Assembly: GCF_905147045.1 (NCBI RefSeq)
Contig: NC_065905.1
Coordinates: forward strand, 8,308,001-8,372,000
From: Nymphalis io
Lineage: Eukaryota; Arthropoda; Insecta; Lepidoptera; Nymphalidae
DNA: 64,000 nucleotides
Reading direction: 5' to 3'
Shown: positions 43,901-55,690 of the stretch, in pieces
Layout: every line of letters begins with the position of its first letter
How positions within the stretch are numbered: position 1 is the stretch's first letter
Translations under genes and position numbers: made by a program
The notes under the pieces: model-generated
The model's input: only the letters and a program-made list of their open reading frames with translations
The model's database searches: none
What the model was told of the DNA's origin: nothing

Positions 43901-46900
43901 GACAACCCCTTCAATCAAGCCATCAAGCACGTCATACTTACTATCGCTGTTTGTTTTGAGGTAATCAAAACTACCCTTACCTAAATAAATACACTTACAC
44001 TTTTATTGCTTATATATATACTTACTTATATACTAATAAATACATATATACTAATAAATACACTTACTTAGTTGCTACTTCACTGCTTCCACGATAAGTG
44101 TAGTGGTTAGATATGACGCTGTGCGATTAAATAGTTATCGAGTTTTTCTGTGGAAGAATTCTCAGTAGCAGCCCGGAGCCTGGAAATCGGAAGTACGCTC
44201 CCGTGCTTCGAAGAGCACGTAAAGCCGTTGGGTCCTGCGCCTGAACTCTTTCCGGTCATGTCAGATTTGCCGTCCCATCGGGTTATGAGAGTGTCATTTG
44301 TTTTAACGCACACGTGTGCACTATAATATGTTCAGCGCATATGGCTAATCTCTCTTAAAATTGGCTGCCGTAGCCAAAATCGTTCAGGAGGGTAACCATG
44401 ATGGGCTATCGCGGTTAGTGGATAAAAATCGAGAAGACCTTATTTCTCTAGCCTGAACAAGTAGCAGTGAGCTTTTCATGTATTTATATACCTCGTGATT
44501 AGTGGTAAAGGAAAACATCGTCAGGACACTAGTATATGTTCGAATAATTTCTACGCATGTCAAGGCATACAGGACTTTTTCGTGCTGCTACTTTTATTGA
44601 TTTTAAAATAATTTCAATAAATATTATACATACGTATCATGGTGCTTATTATAGAATGATTGTAAATTTAACAGATAGGTAACGAAAAAGTTGAATACGT
44701 AATGGCGCCTTTGCTAAAGAAATTGAACGATCGACGCGAGAGTCATAACTTTCACAACGAGAAAGAGGCCGAATATGCCACTGGATCGGCCATAAAATCC
44801 CTCGGACCGGAATTCGTATTGAAAATAATTCCACTGAGAGACGGAGAGAGCATCAATTTAGACAGAAGTTGGCTGTTGCCAGTTTTGAAAGAGAAAATCA
44901 CTAATTCGTATTTGAAATATTTCGCAACGGAAATCCTAGAAATGGCGACGTTTTGCAGGAAAAAATCCCGTGAATATGCAGCGTCTAAAGACACGGCACA
45001 GTCGCATACTTACGATTTATTGTGCAATCAACTGTGGGCCTTATTGCCGAGCTTCTGCAACAACCCTAAGGATATCAAAGATAACTTCAAAGCCTTAGCC
45101 AGAGTACTCGGGAACGTATTGAAGGACAATGCCGAATTTCGCCTCTCGGTCATGCAGGCTTTAAGGAAGCTTATCGCTTGCTCTGACGATAATGAAGAGG
45201 ATAAAATGGAACTAGCGAGATTTGCAAAGAACTATTTGCCAATATTACTTAATATATATATGTCGCCGGCGAAGGGCAGTACTGCTGAGGGACAGAGATT
45301 GGCCGCATTGGAAACCATACAGGTAGGACTTTTCTATATATACAATACACTTTAAAATTAATATTATCAATCAAAAAAACCCTTGGTACATTATTTATTC
45401 ATGTACAATATTATAAGTAACTAGCTTTCATAATTTTATAACCCGGATCAAAAATCATATTTGTCGGTTGTATGGAACTGGTTTAATATTTAATTGCTAG
45501 TTGTGATCTACATTAATAGACAGGAGAATTAAAATAAAAACTTGTATAAAAATTTGCTCTATGGATTCTAAATACTTTCAAAATTATCTATAACTATTTC
45601 CCGCCAGATATGAAAACAAAAACGTATACAATTCGTATATAATCGACCATCTATATCCATTATATTTGATATTGTATTTCCCATTAATACAATAAAAATA
45701 TGTACATGAAATATTAAATGATATATATATTATAAAATTGGTATGCGGATGGGTCACCTGGTGGTAATTAGACGTTGGCGCTGTAAGAATTCATCCTACA
45801 CATACACATACAACTCTGTGGGCCAATTGTATTGTAACACGTGTCGTAGGGTTTTTAAAACCAAATTTGGTCTAGCGAGCCACATTAGGGCTCATGCTAG
45901 GAATAACAATTAATTTCTAGGGTCGCCGTCATCGAAATCGATGAGGAGGACTATATATATATATATGTAAGAATTATCAACAGTCCCTTACATCGTCAAT
46001 GCGCCACCAACCTTGGGAACTAAGATATTAGTCCCTTGTGCCTGTAGTTACACTGGCTTATTCAACCTTCTAACCGGAGCACAACGCTTCTATGTATTGT
46101 TGTTTGAAGTTAGAATATATGATTAGTGGATGCCTAAGGCTTGTTTGCCAGTTTTGTCCTTACACACTTGTTATTTGAACAAAAAAAATGTGTTAATTTG
46201 TTTGTAAGAAAATATTTTCTTTACAAATGATATTGTTTAGCACACAAATCACGTTTATAAATCATCATCATCACCATATCAGTTGGAAGACGTCCACTGC
46301 TGGACTAAGGCCTCCCCATAGGATTTGCATATTGGCCGGTCTTGCGCTTATAAACTATTCCGTAACAGCCTGTGAATGTCCCACTGCTGGGCTAAAGGCC
46401 TCCTCTCCTTTTTTTTTTAAATCTTAAATGAAGGGTGAGTGAGCCAGTATATATTACAGGCACAAGGGACATAACATCTAAGTTCCCAAGGTTGGTGGCG
46501 CAGTGGCTATGTAAACGATGTTTAACATTACATATTATTTTTTAACTATTGTATACTTTAATTTTAACAGGTGTACCTAACGATAAGCGAGCAGAGTTTA
46601 AGAGAAGAGCTGTTCACCAACGCTTTACAACAATTAGAAGCGTCAGCCGACAATCATTTCCAGAGAGAATCAATTCTAGACGTCATACGCCTTCTAGTAC
46701 TCTACCAAAGCAGCGAACAGATTGCAAATCTCTTCGACAAATGGGTGTTCCCGCTTTGCGAAACAGTTTTAGAAGATCCCAAAAAGTTTAGGAAATCCAA
46801 GAAAGATAGAATGGAAACGAATGATTCAAATACAGATAATAAAAATGATAAAAAAGCTCAATTGAGGTATAAAGACAAAGCGAAACTTCTAGAAATGGAA

Positions 46901-49900
46901 CACAAGAAAGCGTATCGAATATTAGAGGAAATATTTAAATCTGAGAAAGATAGCTGTAGAGAGTACTTGACGAATAATTACAAGAAGATCAAGAAATTGT
47001 TGATGTCCTCACTCAGTAAGGTCGCTGATAGCAGTAAAGCTTCGAGATTGAGGTGAGCCAAACTGTTATTATCATATCATGTATAATTATAAAAATAAGA
47101 ACATTAGTACGAGTAGGGCTACTTAAATGAAATGAACTGAAATTATATATTCTGGTACAAATTTAGTGAGTATTTAGTGAGCTCGGGTAACCTAACAACC
47201 TGATACATGTAGGTATTAAAATATAGCCTGTGTTCTTCCTTGGGGTTCAAGCTCACTTCATACCCAGTTTCGTCAAAATCGGTTCAGGGGTGCAGCCATG
47301 AAAGCATAACAGACGGGCAGAGTTACTTTCGCATTTATGATATTAATATAGATATTTATCGCACTGACTTTTTCTTTGTAAAAATTATCAACAGTTTTTT
47401 TTATATAGAATAGGAAAGCGGACGAGCATATGGGCCACCTGATGATAAGTGGTCACCAACGCCCTTAGACATTGGCATTGTAAGTAATGTTAAAACATCG
47501 TTTACATAGCCACTGCGCCACCAACCTTGGGAACTTAGATGTTATGTCCCTTGTGCCTGTAATATATACTGGCTCACTCACTCTTCATACCGGAACAAAA
47601 CAATACCAAGTGCTGCTGTTTTGCAGTAGAATATTCTACGATTTCGTAAATAACTCGGACTTGACGAAAATACGGCAAAAGAAATTCGACCAGATCGTAT
47701 TTTTAACGATTTTTGTTTACAATTAATACATTTATATGAATAGTTAAAGGATATAATTTGAATCTTATTTTCAGATGTATAGAATACTTAATCAACTCGT
47801 CGCCGAATCTGAACTCTGACAGCAAGCTAATAAAGAGCGCCATTGCGGAATCCGTCATATGTACGAGAGATATCAACTCGAAGTGCAGACAGTGCGCTTT
47901 CAGTCTCATCAACACGATTGGGCATGTTCTGAAAACTCAAGAAGGAGGTGATATATTTTATTAATAAATTTAATTTAAAGACGAGCTGGTTGAAGTTGTT
48001 GGTGGATGCTTGCCTTTCACGCCGAAGGTTTTGGGTTCGATTCCCACCCAGGACAGATATTTGATGAACATGTCTGTTTGCCCCGAGTCTTTTTTTTTTA
48101 TAGAATAGGAAGGTGGACGAGCATATGGGCCACCTGATGGTAAGTGGTCACCAAACGCCCTTAGACATTGGCATTGTAAGAAATGTCAACCATCGCTTAT
48201 AGCCAATGCGCCACCAACCTTGGGAACTAAGATTTTATGTCCCTTGTGCCTGTAATTACACTGGCTCACTCACCCTTCAAAACAGAACACAAAAATATCA
48301 AGTATTGCTATTTTGCGGTAGAATATCTGATGAGTGGATGGTACCTACCCAGACGAGCTTGCACAAAGCCCTACCACCAGTAAAAGTAAGTCTGGGTGTA
48401 ATTATCTATAAAAGTATCTATCTATATATTTACAAAACAAAAATAGTATATGTAGTATATCAGTTGTCTGGTTTCCATAGCACAAGCTCTGTACAAGTTT
48501 AATTTGGGATCAGATGGCCGTGTGTGAAAAATGTCCCAGGATATTATTATTATAATATATATAATTTTTAACGTAAGAGTTTCATATGATGAATTTTTGT
48601 TTTAACTCCTATCACGGTATTTGTCTATCACATAAGCGTCTCAATAATCCAGGTATCCACACTCAAAACAAATCAAAATATTTTTAATCAAATAGAATTT
48701 TACAAGTACGTTAGTCAAGCGCTACAACCGGTTTGGAATGTAGATTCTACTGTGAAGAACCGTCAATAAAATCAACAGTTACTTGTATAAATTACATATA
48801 TTTAGTTCCTGCACGAGATCCAGCAATCATTCAATCCACGCATTGTTGTCAGACATGTATTCAAAGACTTACTGATAGGCTTATCCACCGGGTATCTGAA
48901 AAAGGATAGCCTTGTCTTATGGGTTAAGTAGCCAGCCAAACAACTACAGTAGGGCGTAACTTTAGGAGCTACCAAATTAAAAAAAATACTGAGACAAAAG
49001 TATGTGTGTCATTGGTGATGACGTGTGTTCCACGCCGGTACCTGATGTCGCCTTCTTCGTGTACGCATGCGTAGAGCTCGCTATGGTAAACGAAATTTTA
49101 GCACGTTTAACTCATGTCCCTTTGCCAAATCCAGTGTTTAAAAAACATCACGTATAAACACTTCGTAGAACCCTGATAAATGGAATAAGGGCAAAGGGAG
49201 TCGTGGTGACGTCGATTTTTTAAATAGTACTGTTCGTTTTATATAAGATGGTTATTTCTATTTGTTTTTTATATTTATATTTTATTAAATGACAATCCAT
49301 AAAACATGTTGACTCAATATTAATTAAGATCCAATTAATTATTCATTGTTTTGAAAACGATATCATGAATTTTTCGAGAGAAACCTAACGAATTTTCGTA
49401 CAAACACACACTCGCACACACGTATAATTTTCCTAAACAGGAAGTGTCCCTCGCCGGCAGGTATGCAGGCGTACACGGCGCTGCTGCTGTCGGGGCTGTC
49501 GGCGCCGCTGCCGCGCATCAGCAGCGCCACGCTGCGCGCCGTCGCCTCCGCGCTGTTCACGTTCAGCGAAGACATGGAGCTCGACCTGGTGCACGGCCTG
49601 CTGGAGAAGGTCGCCGAGCAGATGTTGACGAACAACCGGGAGATAGTCTCCGCTGCGATGAGCTTCCTTAAGGTAAACTTCTGAAGCCCAACCAGCTGAG
49701 TGATACATGATATTTCATTACTTATTTGAAATCGGATTTCCTTTCAATGAAACATTGATTATAAGTAAAGTATCACCCTTGATAGAGCCATCTATCGACT
49801 ATATTATAATTTTATGAGTTAATTATGATTCAATTTCAGGTATACACAAAAGTTTTACCGACCGACGTGCTAGCAGGCAGTCTGCCTCTCATCTTCAAAA

Positions 49901-52900
49901 CTCTATCATCGATGTCCGATGACTGCAAGCGACATTCGCGTCTAGAAATCGGATACTTCCTGACACGGATGACGAGGAAATATGGCGCGGAATTTATTGA
50001 GAAACTAATTCCTGAACGAGACGAGGTCATGCTCAGGAGGTTACGGAATATACGGAAGATGGACAATCGGAGGAAGAGGATGAAGGAGGGAGAGAGGTGA
50101 GTGCTGTACATCGCTGTGTGTGTGTTTAGTTTAATTCTAGCATTTAAATAATTTATCAGCTACTAAACGTTAAATCTAGCTTTCCTTCTATTTCAGTCTT
50201 TTTTCAAGATCGATTTTTTTATGTATATTAAACATATACTAAGTTATACATATATTAAGTGCTGCCACAATATTTTAATTTACTACTATAACCTTAATTA
50301 TAATTATATACTACGCCACTATAATGTCATCACTCACTCTTACGCAATGTGCATTGGCATGGCCAGGAAATTGATTGTAACTTCTTTCTAGACGCAAATA
50401 CGATTATGTGATCGTTTATCGGCATTACCGTTTATTCTATTTTCACTGAATTATCTCTGCACGTACGAAACTTGTAGAAAAGATTATTAATCAAAAACTT
50501 TTTCAAATAACATATTAATATGTAAATAAATGTATTTGCTGGTAAATGTTATAAAATGGTTATTTAATTTGTAACTATAAATAATATCAAATTCTACGTC
50601 ACGTTGTCACATAATACTTACGTGCGTAAGTCATACAAATTGCACCCACTTACCTATTTGATGGAAGTGGTCACTTTGCTTTTAAGTGTAATTACTCATA
50701 AAACAAATCAGCCAGACAGCCATCCCCTAAATTGTGTTTGTTGCCGCTAATTGTTTTTTATCTCATTATTAATACAAATTAATGTATACAATGCTCAATT
50801 AACGAGTTCAATATATATATATATATATTTATTTATTGGAAAATTAATACTAGTGACATAAGAAACTTCTTGATATCTCGTTAGCTGAGTACCTGCCTAT
50901 GTGGCGACCATTATTATATTTAACTTCATGTCATGTTATTCTCATGTAAGTGAATAAAGATTCTTTGTAGATAATGTTCAAGAATAGCACTTATTAATAT
51001 TCCAAGTAAACACTATAAGTTCGAAAAAGAAAATACTCTAGAACCGGCGTGACAAATTCATATCGTGGCTTTTATTTGTCTATTTTTTTAAAGCTTAAAT
51101 TTTTCAAACTGAGCAACATGCTGTGTACGCAGTCCTATTGTAAAATGTATATATATGCTCCATAAGATTTATTAACAATGAAAATTTTCAGAGAACAAGA
51201 CAATGATACCGGATCTGACATAGACATCAGGGGCACTTCTAAAACCCTGGAAGACATTCTCAAAGACTCGGACTCCGAGATGGAGTTCTTGGAAGAGGAA
51301 GAACGACCAAGGGTCAAAGCTAAATCCAAGAAGGGTAAAAACCAGGCCTGGATTGAAGATGATCCGGAAAATATTGTGGATTTGGCTGATGTATCCTCCT
51401 CCAGGAAGATCACAGGTTTGAAAAAAAAAATGTTACAACTCATAAAGTTTCGTTTGGCGGCCATTTTGTATAAATTAAAACACTGAGTATACTAGATCGA
51501 ACTATCAAATACACCAAAAAAAAAATTCATCTTTGGTCAATCAATCAATCAATCAACAGCCAATCGTTGTCCACTGCTGAACATAGGCCTCTCCCAATGT
51601 GCGCCAAAGCTCCCTGTCCTCCGCCTTCCGCATCCAGTTGGTGGTCTTGTGGGATTAATTAAAAATTAAGTTGCAAATTCGACACCCACATACTAAACAA
51701 ACATTACATTTAGTTAAGTGATTGTTTGATCTTATATTGTACAGACTGCTATATATGGTGATTGCTCGTCTGGGTAGGTACCACCCACTCCTCAGATATT
51801 TTTCCGCGAAACAGCACTACTCGGTATTGTTGTGTTCCGGTTTGAAGACTGCGTGAGCCATAGTAATTACAGGCACAAGGGACATAACATCTTAGTTCCC
51901 AAGGTTGGTGGCTCATTGGCTATGTAAGCGATGGTTAAAATTTCTTACATTGCCAATGTCTATGGGCGTTGGTGACCACATAACATCAGGTGGCCCATAT
52001 AATATAAAAAAAGGACTATGAACCACTATGGTAACAATTTTGTATTAAGTAATATACATTACTTATTCCTTTTTCTTCTGTTTCTAATCTTCACTAAATA
52101 TATTATAAAACAAAGTTCTATTTGAACGCGATGAATTAAAAAATTACCGAACGGGTAATACGGGTTTCGCCAATGGAAGAAGTGATTTAACGGGAATGTT
52201 TAGGTGTATAATTCATAACTGTTTTCGTTTTGTGAAGATTGTCTGTAATATGAGGTGCCGACTGGACTACTAACGTAACAATTAACAGCCTGTGAATGTC
52301 CCATTGCTGGGCTAAGGCCACCTCTCCCTTTTTGAGGAGAAGGTTTGAGGCTTATTCCACCACGCTGCTCCAATGTGGCTTGGTGGAATACACATGTGGT
52401 AGAATTTCAGTGAAATTAGACACATGCAGGTTTCCTCACGATGTTTTCCTTCACCGTCAAGCACGACATGAATTATAATCACAAGTTAAGCACATGAAAA
52501 TTCTGTGGTGCTTACCCGGGCTTGAACTCACGATCATCGGTTAAGATTCACGCTTTCTTACCACTGGGCCATCTCGGCTACTAACGTGGCAAACGTGGTA
52601 AACGTTTATGTAGATTCTCATTCTACCCGTGCGAAGTCGGGACGCCTAGCTAGTTTTCTATAACTCATATAAACGATACAAATCTTTAAAATTTATCAAT
52701 AACTTTTATATTATAAACTTCTAGCAACCGATCCGACACAGAAGAAGCGTGTCATAGAAGAAAAGAAAAAAAAGAAAGACGGTGGATTCAAAACAGCTCC
52801 TGATGGTCGTTTACTCATCACCGACGATGTCTCCGACGATGATGATGATGACAATGACCCTCGACCCAGCGGGGACATCGACAGTGACACAGATGATACG

Positions 52901-55001
52901 GGTACAGACAATTAAAAATGACTAATGTATCACGTCATAATATATTTTAATCTATTTTCAATTTTATCTGTACATCAGAAATTAACAATTAAGTATGTAG
53001 TTGAATCTCATATCCTGTGTTATTACTTATACCGCTGGTTGCCTGGAAGAGATCGCTATGTAGCGATAAGGTCGCCGAAAACGTATCCTACTTTTATTTA
53101 TGCTGTATCCATGTTTTGTATTATTTTTTTTTAGTTCTTTGTGGTGTACAATAAAGTATGAAATTAAGTATGTTGTTAAGGTATTTACTAAGGCTTAGTC
53201 CATAATACAGTTAAGACATATATTTTTTTTTAAACTTAATTATATATATTTTAATACTGACTATAGATAATGAAGGTGAATCATCGAAACCATCGAAATT
53301 ATTAAAACCGGGAGTCAAACGTCGCTACGACGACATACTGAGTATAAAGAGCGGTCGCACCAACAGAAGCCGCGCGTCGACGGCCACCGTCGCGTCTAAA
53401 TACAAAGCCGGCGGAAAGGGTATACACAGGTAGGATATCTCTCGTATTAGTGCTAAATTCTTTTTTTTTTAAACAATTCTATTTGACTTCGATTTTATTG
53501 TTAAACAGAAAATTAACAGAAATATAACTTTTCTCGTTTTTCGAATCAATTAAGAATACTTAATTGATTCGAAAAACTATTCATTCAAATTCACAGGCTG
53601 TTATTACTAAGTAACAGCCTGTCTCATGTCTCACTGCTGGGTTAAGGCCTCCTCTCCCTTTTGAGGAGAAGGTTTGGAGCTTATTCCACCACGCTGCTCC
53701 AATTCGGGTTGGTGGAATACACATGTGACAGAATTTCATTGAAATTAGACACATGCAGGTTTCCTCACGATGTTTTCCTTCACCGTATATCACGAGATGA
53801 ATTATAATCACAAATTAAGCCCATGAAAATTCAGTGGTGCTTGCCCGGCTTCGAACCCACGATCATCGGTTAAGATTCACGCGTTCTTACTGGGCCATCT
53901 CGGCATTCAATTAAACATATAATTAATTCAATTACAATTTTCATTAAAAATTGTTGTAATATGACTTAAAACATAATTTGATATGAAACTTGAAATGAAG
54001 ATAAGATATATTTTTCATATTTATTTTAATTAAATATAAATTTTATTCATACGTTCTAATATAAAGTTAGAATGTAACAAAATCCCGAATGGGATTACCG
54101 TTCATCTTCAAAACTATATTTATTTTATTTTACTAGAAAAATACGATTTGAGAAACGCAGAAGTTCGGAATCTGCAATCTTGGACTTCTAGTTATAAGAC
54201 CATGAATGCAGAGGAGAAAGAAAAATTATTAAACACAATTTTTAAAATTATTCTTATGTAAGTTATAACGAATTATTTTTTTCAGACCCCTCGGTTCAGC
54301 AGCGTCCGTAGCGTCAACAGTTGGTACAGAATACAAATCGAAGAAAGCGAAGGGCGATGTAAAGAAGAAAGGGAAACCTGACCCGTACGCTTACCTGCCA
54401 TTATCGAGGAAGAATCTTAATAAAAGGTGCCTATACCTCTTTAATTTATTACTATTGGTAGGCGGACTGGTAAATGGACCACCTAACCTTTGGTGGTCAC
54501 CACGTCCATAGACATTAAGACATTAGCCATTACTTACATCGCCAAAGTGCCACCAACTTTGGGAATTAAGATGTTATTTGGTCAGTACTTACTCAGACGG
54601 GCTAGCATCAAGTCCTATCACCATTTCATTCATAATTATAGTAATTGTCAACAACCCATTTATGGCTAAAAAAATAATAAACTTCTCCACGCTTATAATA
54701 TTTATATGACGACATAACGTATGACGTCTCAGCTCACTTTTAAAATTAAGTTATTACATCGTTTATGACATATGTTATTTATTAATTTATTATATTTTTA
54801 ATTATAGATTTTAAACAACGCGAACTTTTATTATTTATGTTATAATAAAATAAAACGCAAAAAATATTTGTAATTAACTCAATTATAACAATAATATGTA
54901 TTTCTAATTTCAGGACAAAGGCTGCTACGTCGAGACAATTCAAAGGGATAGTAAAATCAAAAACAAAAAACATCAGAATGTCGAAAAAGAATAAACAGTA
55001 G
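37973..55001 (+). CDS. RRP12-like protein (pre-ribosome assembly and export)
   Basis: Complete gene. Exons: 37973-38108, 38425-38692, 39074-39200, 39527-39826, 39943-40026, 40605-40757, 40994-41229, 43231-43345, 43796-43960, 44675-45322, 46571-47052, 47775-47947, 49461-49672, 49840-50096, 51192-51415, 52725-52901, 53267-53429, 54286-54426, 54914-55001. Sum 4,149 nt, that is 1,382 aa plus stop, all phases consistent; human RRP12 is about 1,300 aa. The N terminus is basic (MGKFRSKLKGKSKGKRWQKG). Long alpha-helical, HEAT-like stretches follow in exons 3-14. Exons 15-16 are acidic (DSDSEMEFLEEEERPR, DDVSDDDDDDNDPRPSGD), then GVKRRYDDILSIKSGRTNRS, and a lysine-rich C terminus (KNIRMSKKNKQ). Known role of the family: nucleolar factor for 40S and 60S precursor maturation and export. 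Exon 7 is the seat of the 108-bp donor array. Confidence 0.93.
40254..40390. repeat. Fold-back MITE-like element, family F copy 3
   Basis: Left end gcccttatttataaacgtcg and right end gctaagcaatgattttaagt aaggccc are inverted relative to each other, as are tagttaaacactgattt and the block near ctcagtattgtttaacta. This copy shows the fold-back structure best. It lies in RRP12 intron 5. Confidence 0.65.
40994..41229 (+). CDS. RRP12 exon 7, GC-rich exon whose 3' end seeds the tandem array
   Basis: Acceptor gtgtcgcag, then ASCEAILSLMTHNNVYIKTC, a very alanine/leucine-rich helix stretch, ending WAAVLHQAYACLAG with GCCGG|GTGAGC at 41229/41230. Only this first donor keeps the protein: the next in-frame triplet is TGA (41231-41233), so any later donor would put a stop in the mRNA. 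The following exon completes the codon (GG|C) and continues LDLNLCIPNLPQFVNICV. Confidence 0.88.
41162..43105 (+). repeat. 108-bp minisatellite, 18 copies, each carrying an exon end and a 5' splice site
   Basis: Units begin (gccgccgacacggcgctggt) at 41162 and every 108 bp to 42998, with a partial 11-bp start at 43106. Each has 68 nt of exon 7 end, GG|GTGAGC, and 40 nt of intron. Donors fall at 41230 + 108k up to 43066. By eye the copies look identical. Unit 1 is the real exon end; 17 decoy copies lie inside the intron 41230-43230. The exon (gcgcgcccgccc) and intron (gcgcgcccccc) sequences before the unit are similar, suggesting the duplication joint. Because 108 is divisible by three, non-coding frames stay open across the array on both strands. 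Confidence 0.95.
44085..44395 (+). repeat. SINE family D copy (tRNA-like)
   Basis: Head gataagtgtagtggttagat, body ctcagtagcagcccgg, gctcccgtgcttcgaag, cgcctgaactctttccggtc, gccgtcccatcgggttatga, gcacactataat-like gtgtgcactataatatg, ggctaatctctctt. Located in RRP12 intron 9. A short family C-like piece (gtggtaaaggaaaacatcgt) follows at about 44500-44525. Confidence 0.65.
45737..46110 (-). repeat. Decayed family A retroposon split by a LINE-tail insertion
   Basis: Reverse family A pieces lie at about 45737-45791 (gggtcacctggtggtaatta, gacgttggcgctgtaagaatt) and 45976-46110 (atgcgccaccaaccttggga, cccttgtgcctgtagttaca). Between them, a 174-bp foreign segment is flanked by the direct repeat tgtaagaatt (45782-45791 and 45966-45975). 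RRP12 intron 10. Confidence 0.7.
45792..45965 (+). mobile_element. LINE 3'-end fragment encoding a C2H2 finger
   Basis: Inserted in the family A copy with a 10-bp target-site duplication and ending in a (TA)n run. A short frame encodes QLYCNTCRRVFKTKFGLASH then IRAHARNNN and a stop: a C-x2-C-x12-H-x3-H finger right before a stop codon. I recall such C-terminal fingers from lepidopteran LINE-derived sequences; the exact clade is uncertain. It is a 5'-truncated copy without enzymatic parts. Confidence 0.6.
46262..46345 (+). repeat. LINE-tail-like repeat fragment
   Basis: tcatcatcatcaccat followed by gacgtccactgctggactaa and ggcctccccataggatttgc. This 'GTCCACTGCTGGACATAGGCCTC' type motif recurs in lepidopteran genomes as far as I recall. 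A related segment is at 51540-51650. Confidence 0.5.
46358..46535. repeat. Fragments of SINE C (minus) and retroposon A (plus)
   Basis: 46358-46420: cgtaacagcctgtgaatgtc, ccactgctgggctaaaggcc, tcctctcctttttt (family C start, reverse). 46431-46527: gaagggtgagtgagccag, ggcacaagggacataacatc, ttcccaaggttggtggcgca (family A middle). They abut the acceptor of RRP12 exon 11 by about 40 bp. Confidence 0.65.
47395..47636 (-). repeat. Retroposon family A, long copy
   Basis: tatatagaataggaaagcgg, catatgggccacctgatgat, cgccaccaaccttgggaac, actggctcactcactcttca, ending at ttttgcagtagaatattct. It lacks the 5' head. In RRP12 intron 11. Confidence 0.78.
47985..48555 (+). repeat. SINE family B interrupted by a family A insertion
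   Basis: Family B head and body at 47985-48090 (gttggtggatgcttgccttt, gggttcgattcccacccagg) break at ccccgagtct. They resume at 48389 (agtctgggtgtaattatct, ggtttccatagcacaagctc, gatcagatggccgtgtgtg) to an ATT-rich tail near 48555. The repeated agtct on both sides is a 5-bp target-site duplication. RRP12 intron 12. Confidence 0.8.
48091..48388 (-). repeat. Full-length retroposon family A nested in SINE B
   Basis: Complete reverse copy from its T-run (48091) and tatagaataggaaggtgg to gcacaaagccctaccaccagta. It is close to the copies at 10417 and 36121, so it is younger than the SINE B copy it split. Confidence 0.85.
51540..51650 (+). repeat. LINE-tail-like repeat fragment with (CAAT)n lead
   Basis: atcaatcaatcaatcaac, then cgttgtccactgctgaacat, aggcctctcccaatgtgcgc and ctgtcctccgccttccgcat. 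This is repeat DNA of the same type as 46262-46345, in RRP12 intron 15. Confidence 0.5.
51757..52012 (+). repeat. Retroposon family A copy
   Basis: gctcgtctgggtaggtacca, ctgcgtgagccatagtaatt, ttcccaaggttggtggctca, cataacatcaggtggcccat and a short A-run. The first 40 bp of the head are replaced by unrelated sequence. RRP12 intron 15. Confidence 0.75.
52277..52577 (-). repeat. Full-length SINE family C with target-site duplication
   Basis: Reverse copy from aattaacagcctgtgaatgt to actgggccatctcgg. The direct repeat ctactaacgt flanks it at 52267-52276 and 52578-52587. RRP12 intron 15. Confidence 0.83.
53536..53577. repeat. Perfect 19-bp inverted repeat with 4-base loop
   Basis: gtttttcgaatcaattaag at 53536-53554, loop aata, and its exact reverse complement at 53559-53577. 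It lies in RRP12 intron 17, about 30 bp left of a reverse SINE C copy. Confidence 0.88.
53595..53904 (-). repeat. Full-length SINE family C with a small fold-back at its end
   Basis: Reverse copy from agtaacagcctgtctcatgt (about 53611) to tactgggccatctcgg. The preceding acaggctgttatta (53595-53608) is the inverted end of the same family, so the last bases of the SINE occur head to head. Confidence 0.78.
54452..54625 (-). repeat. Retroposon family A, decayed copy
   Basis: attggtaggcggactggtaa, ccacctaacctttggtggtc, agtgccaccaactttgggaa, gtacttactcagacgggcta match the reverse family in order with many changes. RRP12 intron 18. Confidence 0.6.
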
Positions 55002-55125
55002 AAATATTTATGCCTCATTATAGATTTATAAAAAAAATAATTAAGTATACTATAATATATTCCAATAACAAGAGTTATGATAAACAAACATCATAGTTCT
55101 GCTATATTATGACTCCACTCCTTAA

Positions 55126-55159
<34 letters not shown>

Positions 55160-55547
55160 ACAACTTTGCCGACATACAAAACGCCATTTTTTATGAAACC
55201 ATGTTAAGTACCACAGACAATATAATGGAACGTCAATTCAAGGTCAAATTTGTTTATTTATCTCAACTCGTATTGGAATAAGCTATACATATGTATGCTA
55301 ACATCTTTCGTATGATATATTTCGCTAGTGATTTAAATATAATAAAATATATAAATAAACAACGAATGTGCAATTATTTCGTATCTAAAAGGTTGGAGAT
55401 ACAGTCGAGTATCATTTCCGGCTCACTTGTGCAAGCCGAAATCTACGCGTACTAAGGAACGTTAGTCGTTTTAATAAAGCTATTTATTACAAGCAGACTA
55501 ATTGCTTATTAGCTAGAATAGCTTAATACAGTACATATAAACTTACG

Positions 55548-55690
55548 ACCTTGGTTATAAACGTTGCATAGCGGTTGATTAGTTAAACAAAGCTGTGTCT
55601 TCTTCTTTCGAATGACAAATCGATAATGACAGAAAGAGATAAATCAGTGTTTAACTAAAAAGTCGCAAAGTAAGGCCGCATTTATATATA
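55548..55690. repeat. Fold-back MITE-like element, family F copy 4
   Basis: ggttataaacgttgcatagc at the left, aaaagtcgcaaagtaaggcc at the right, and shared middle blocks gtgtcttcttctttcgaatg and cgataatgacagaaagagat. Confidence 0.6.
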
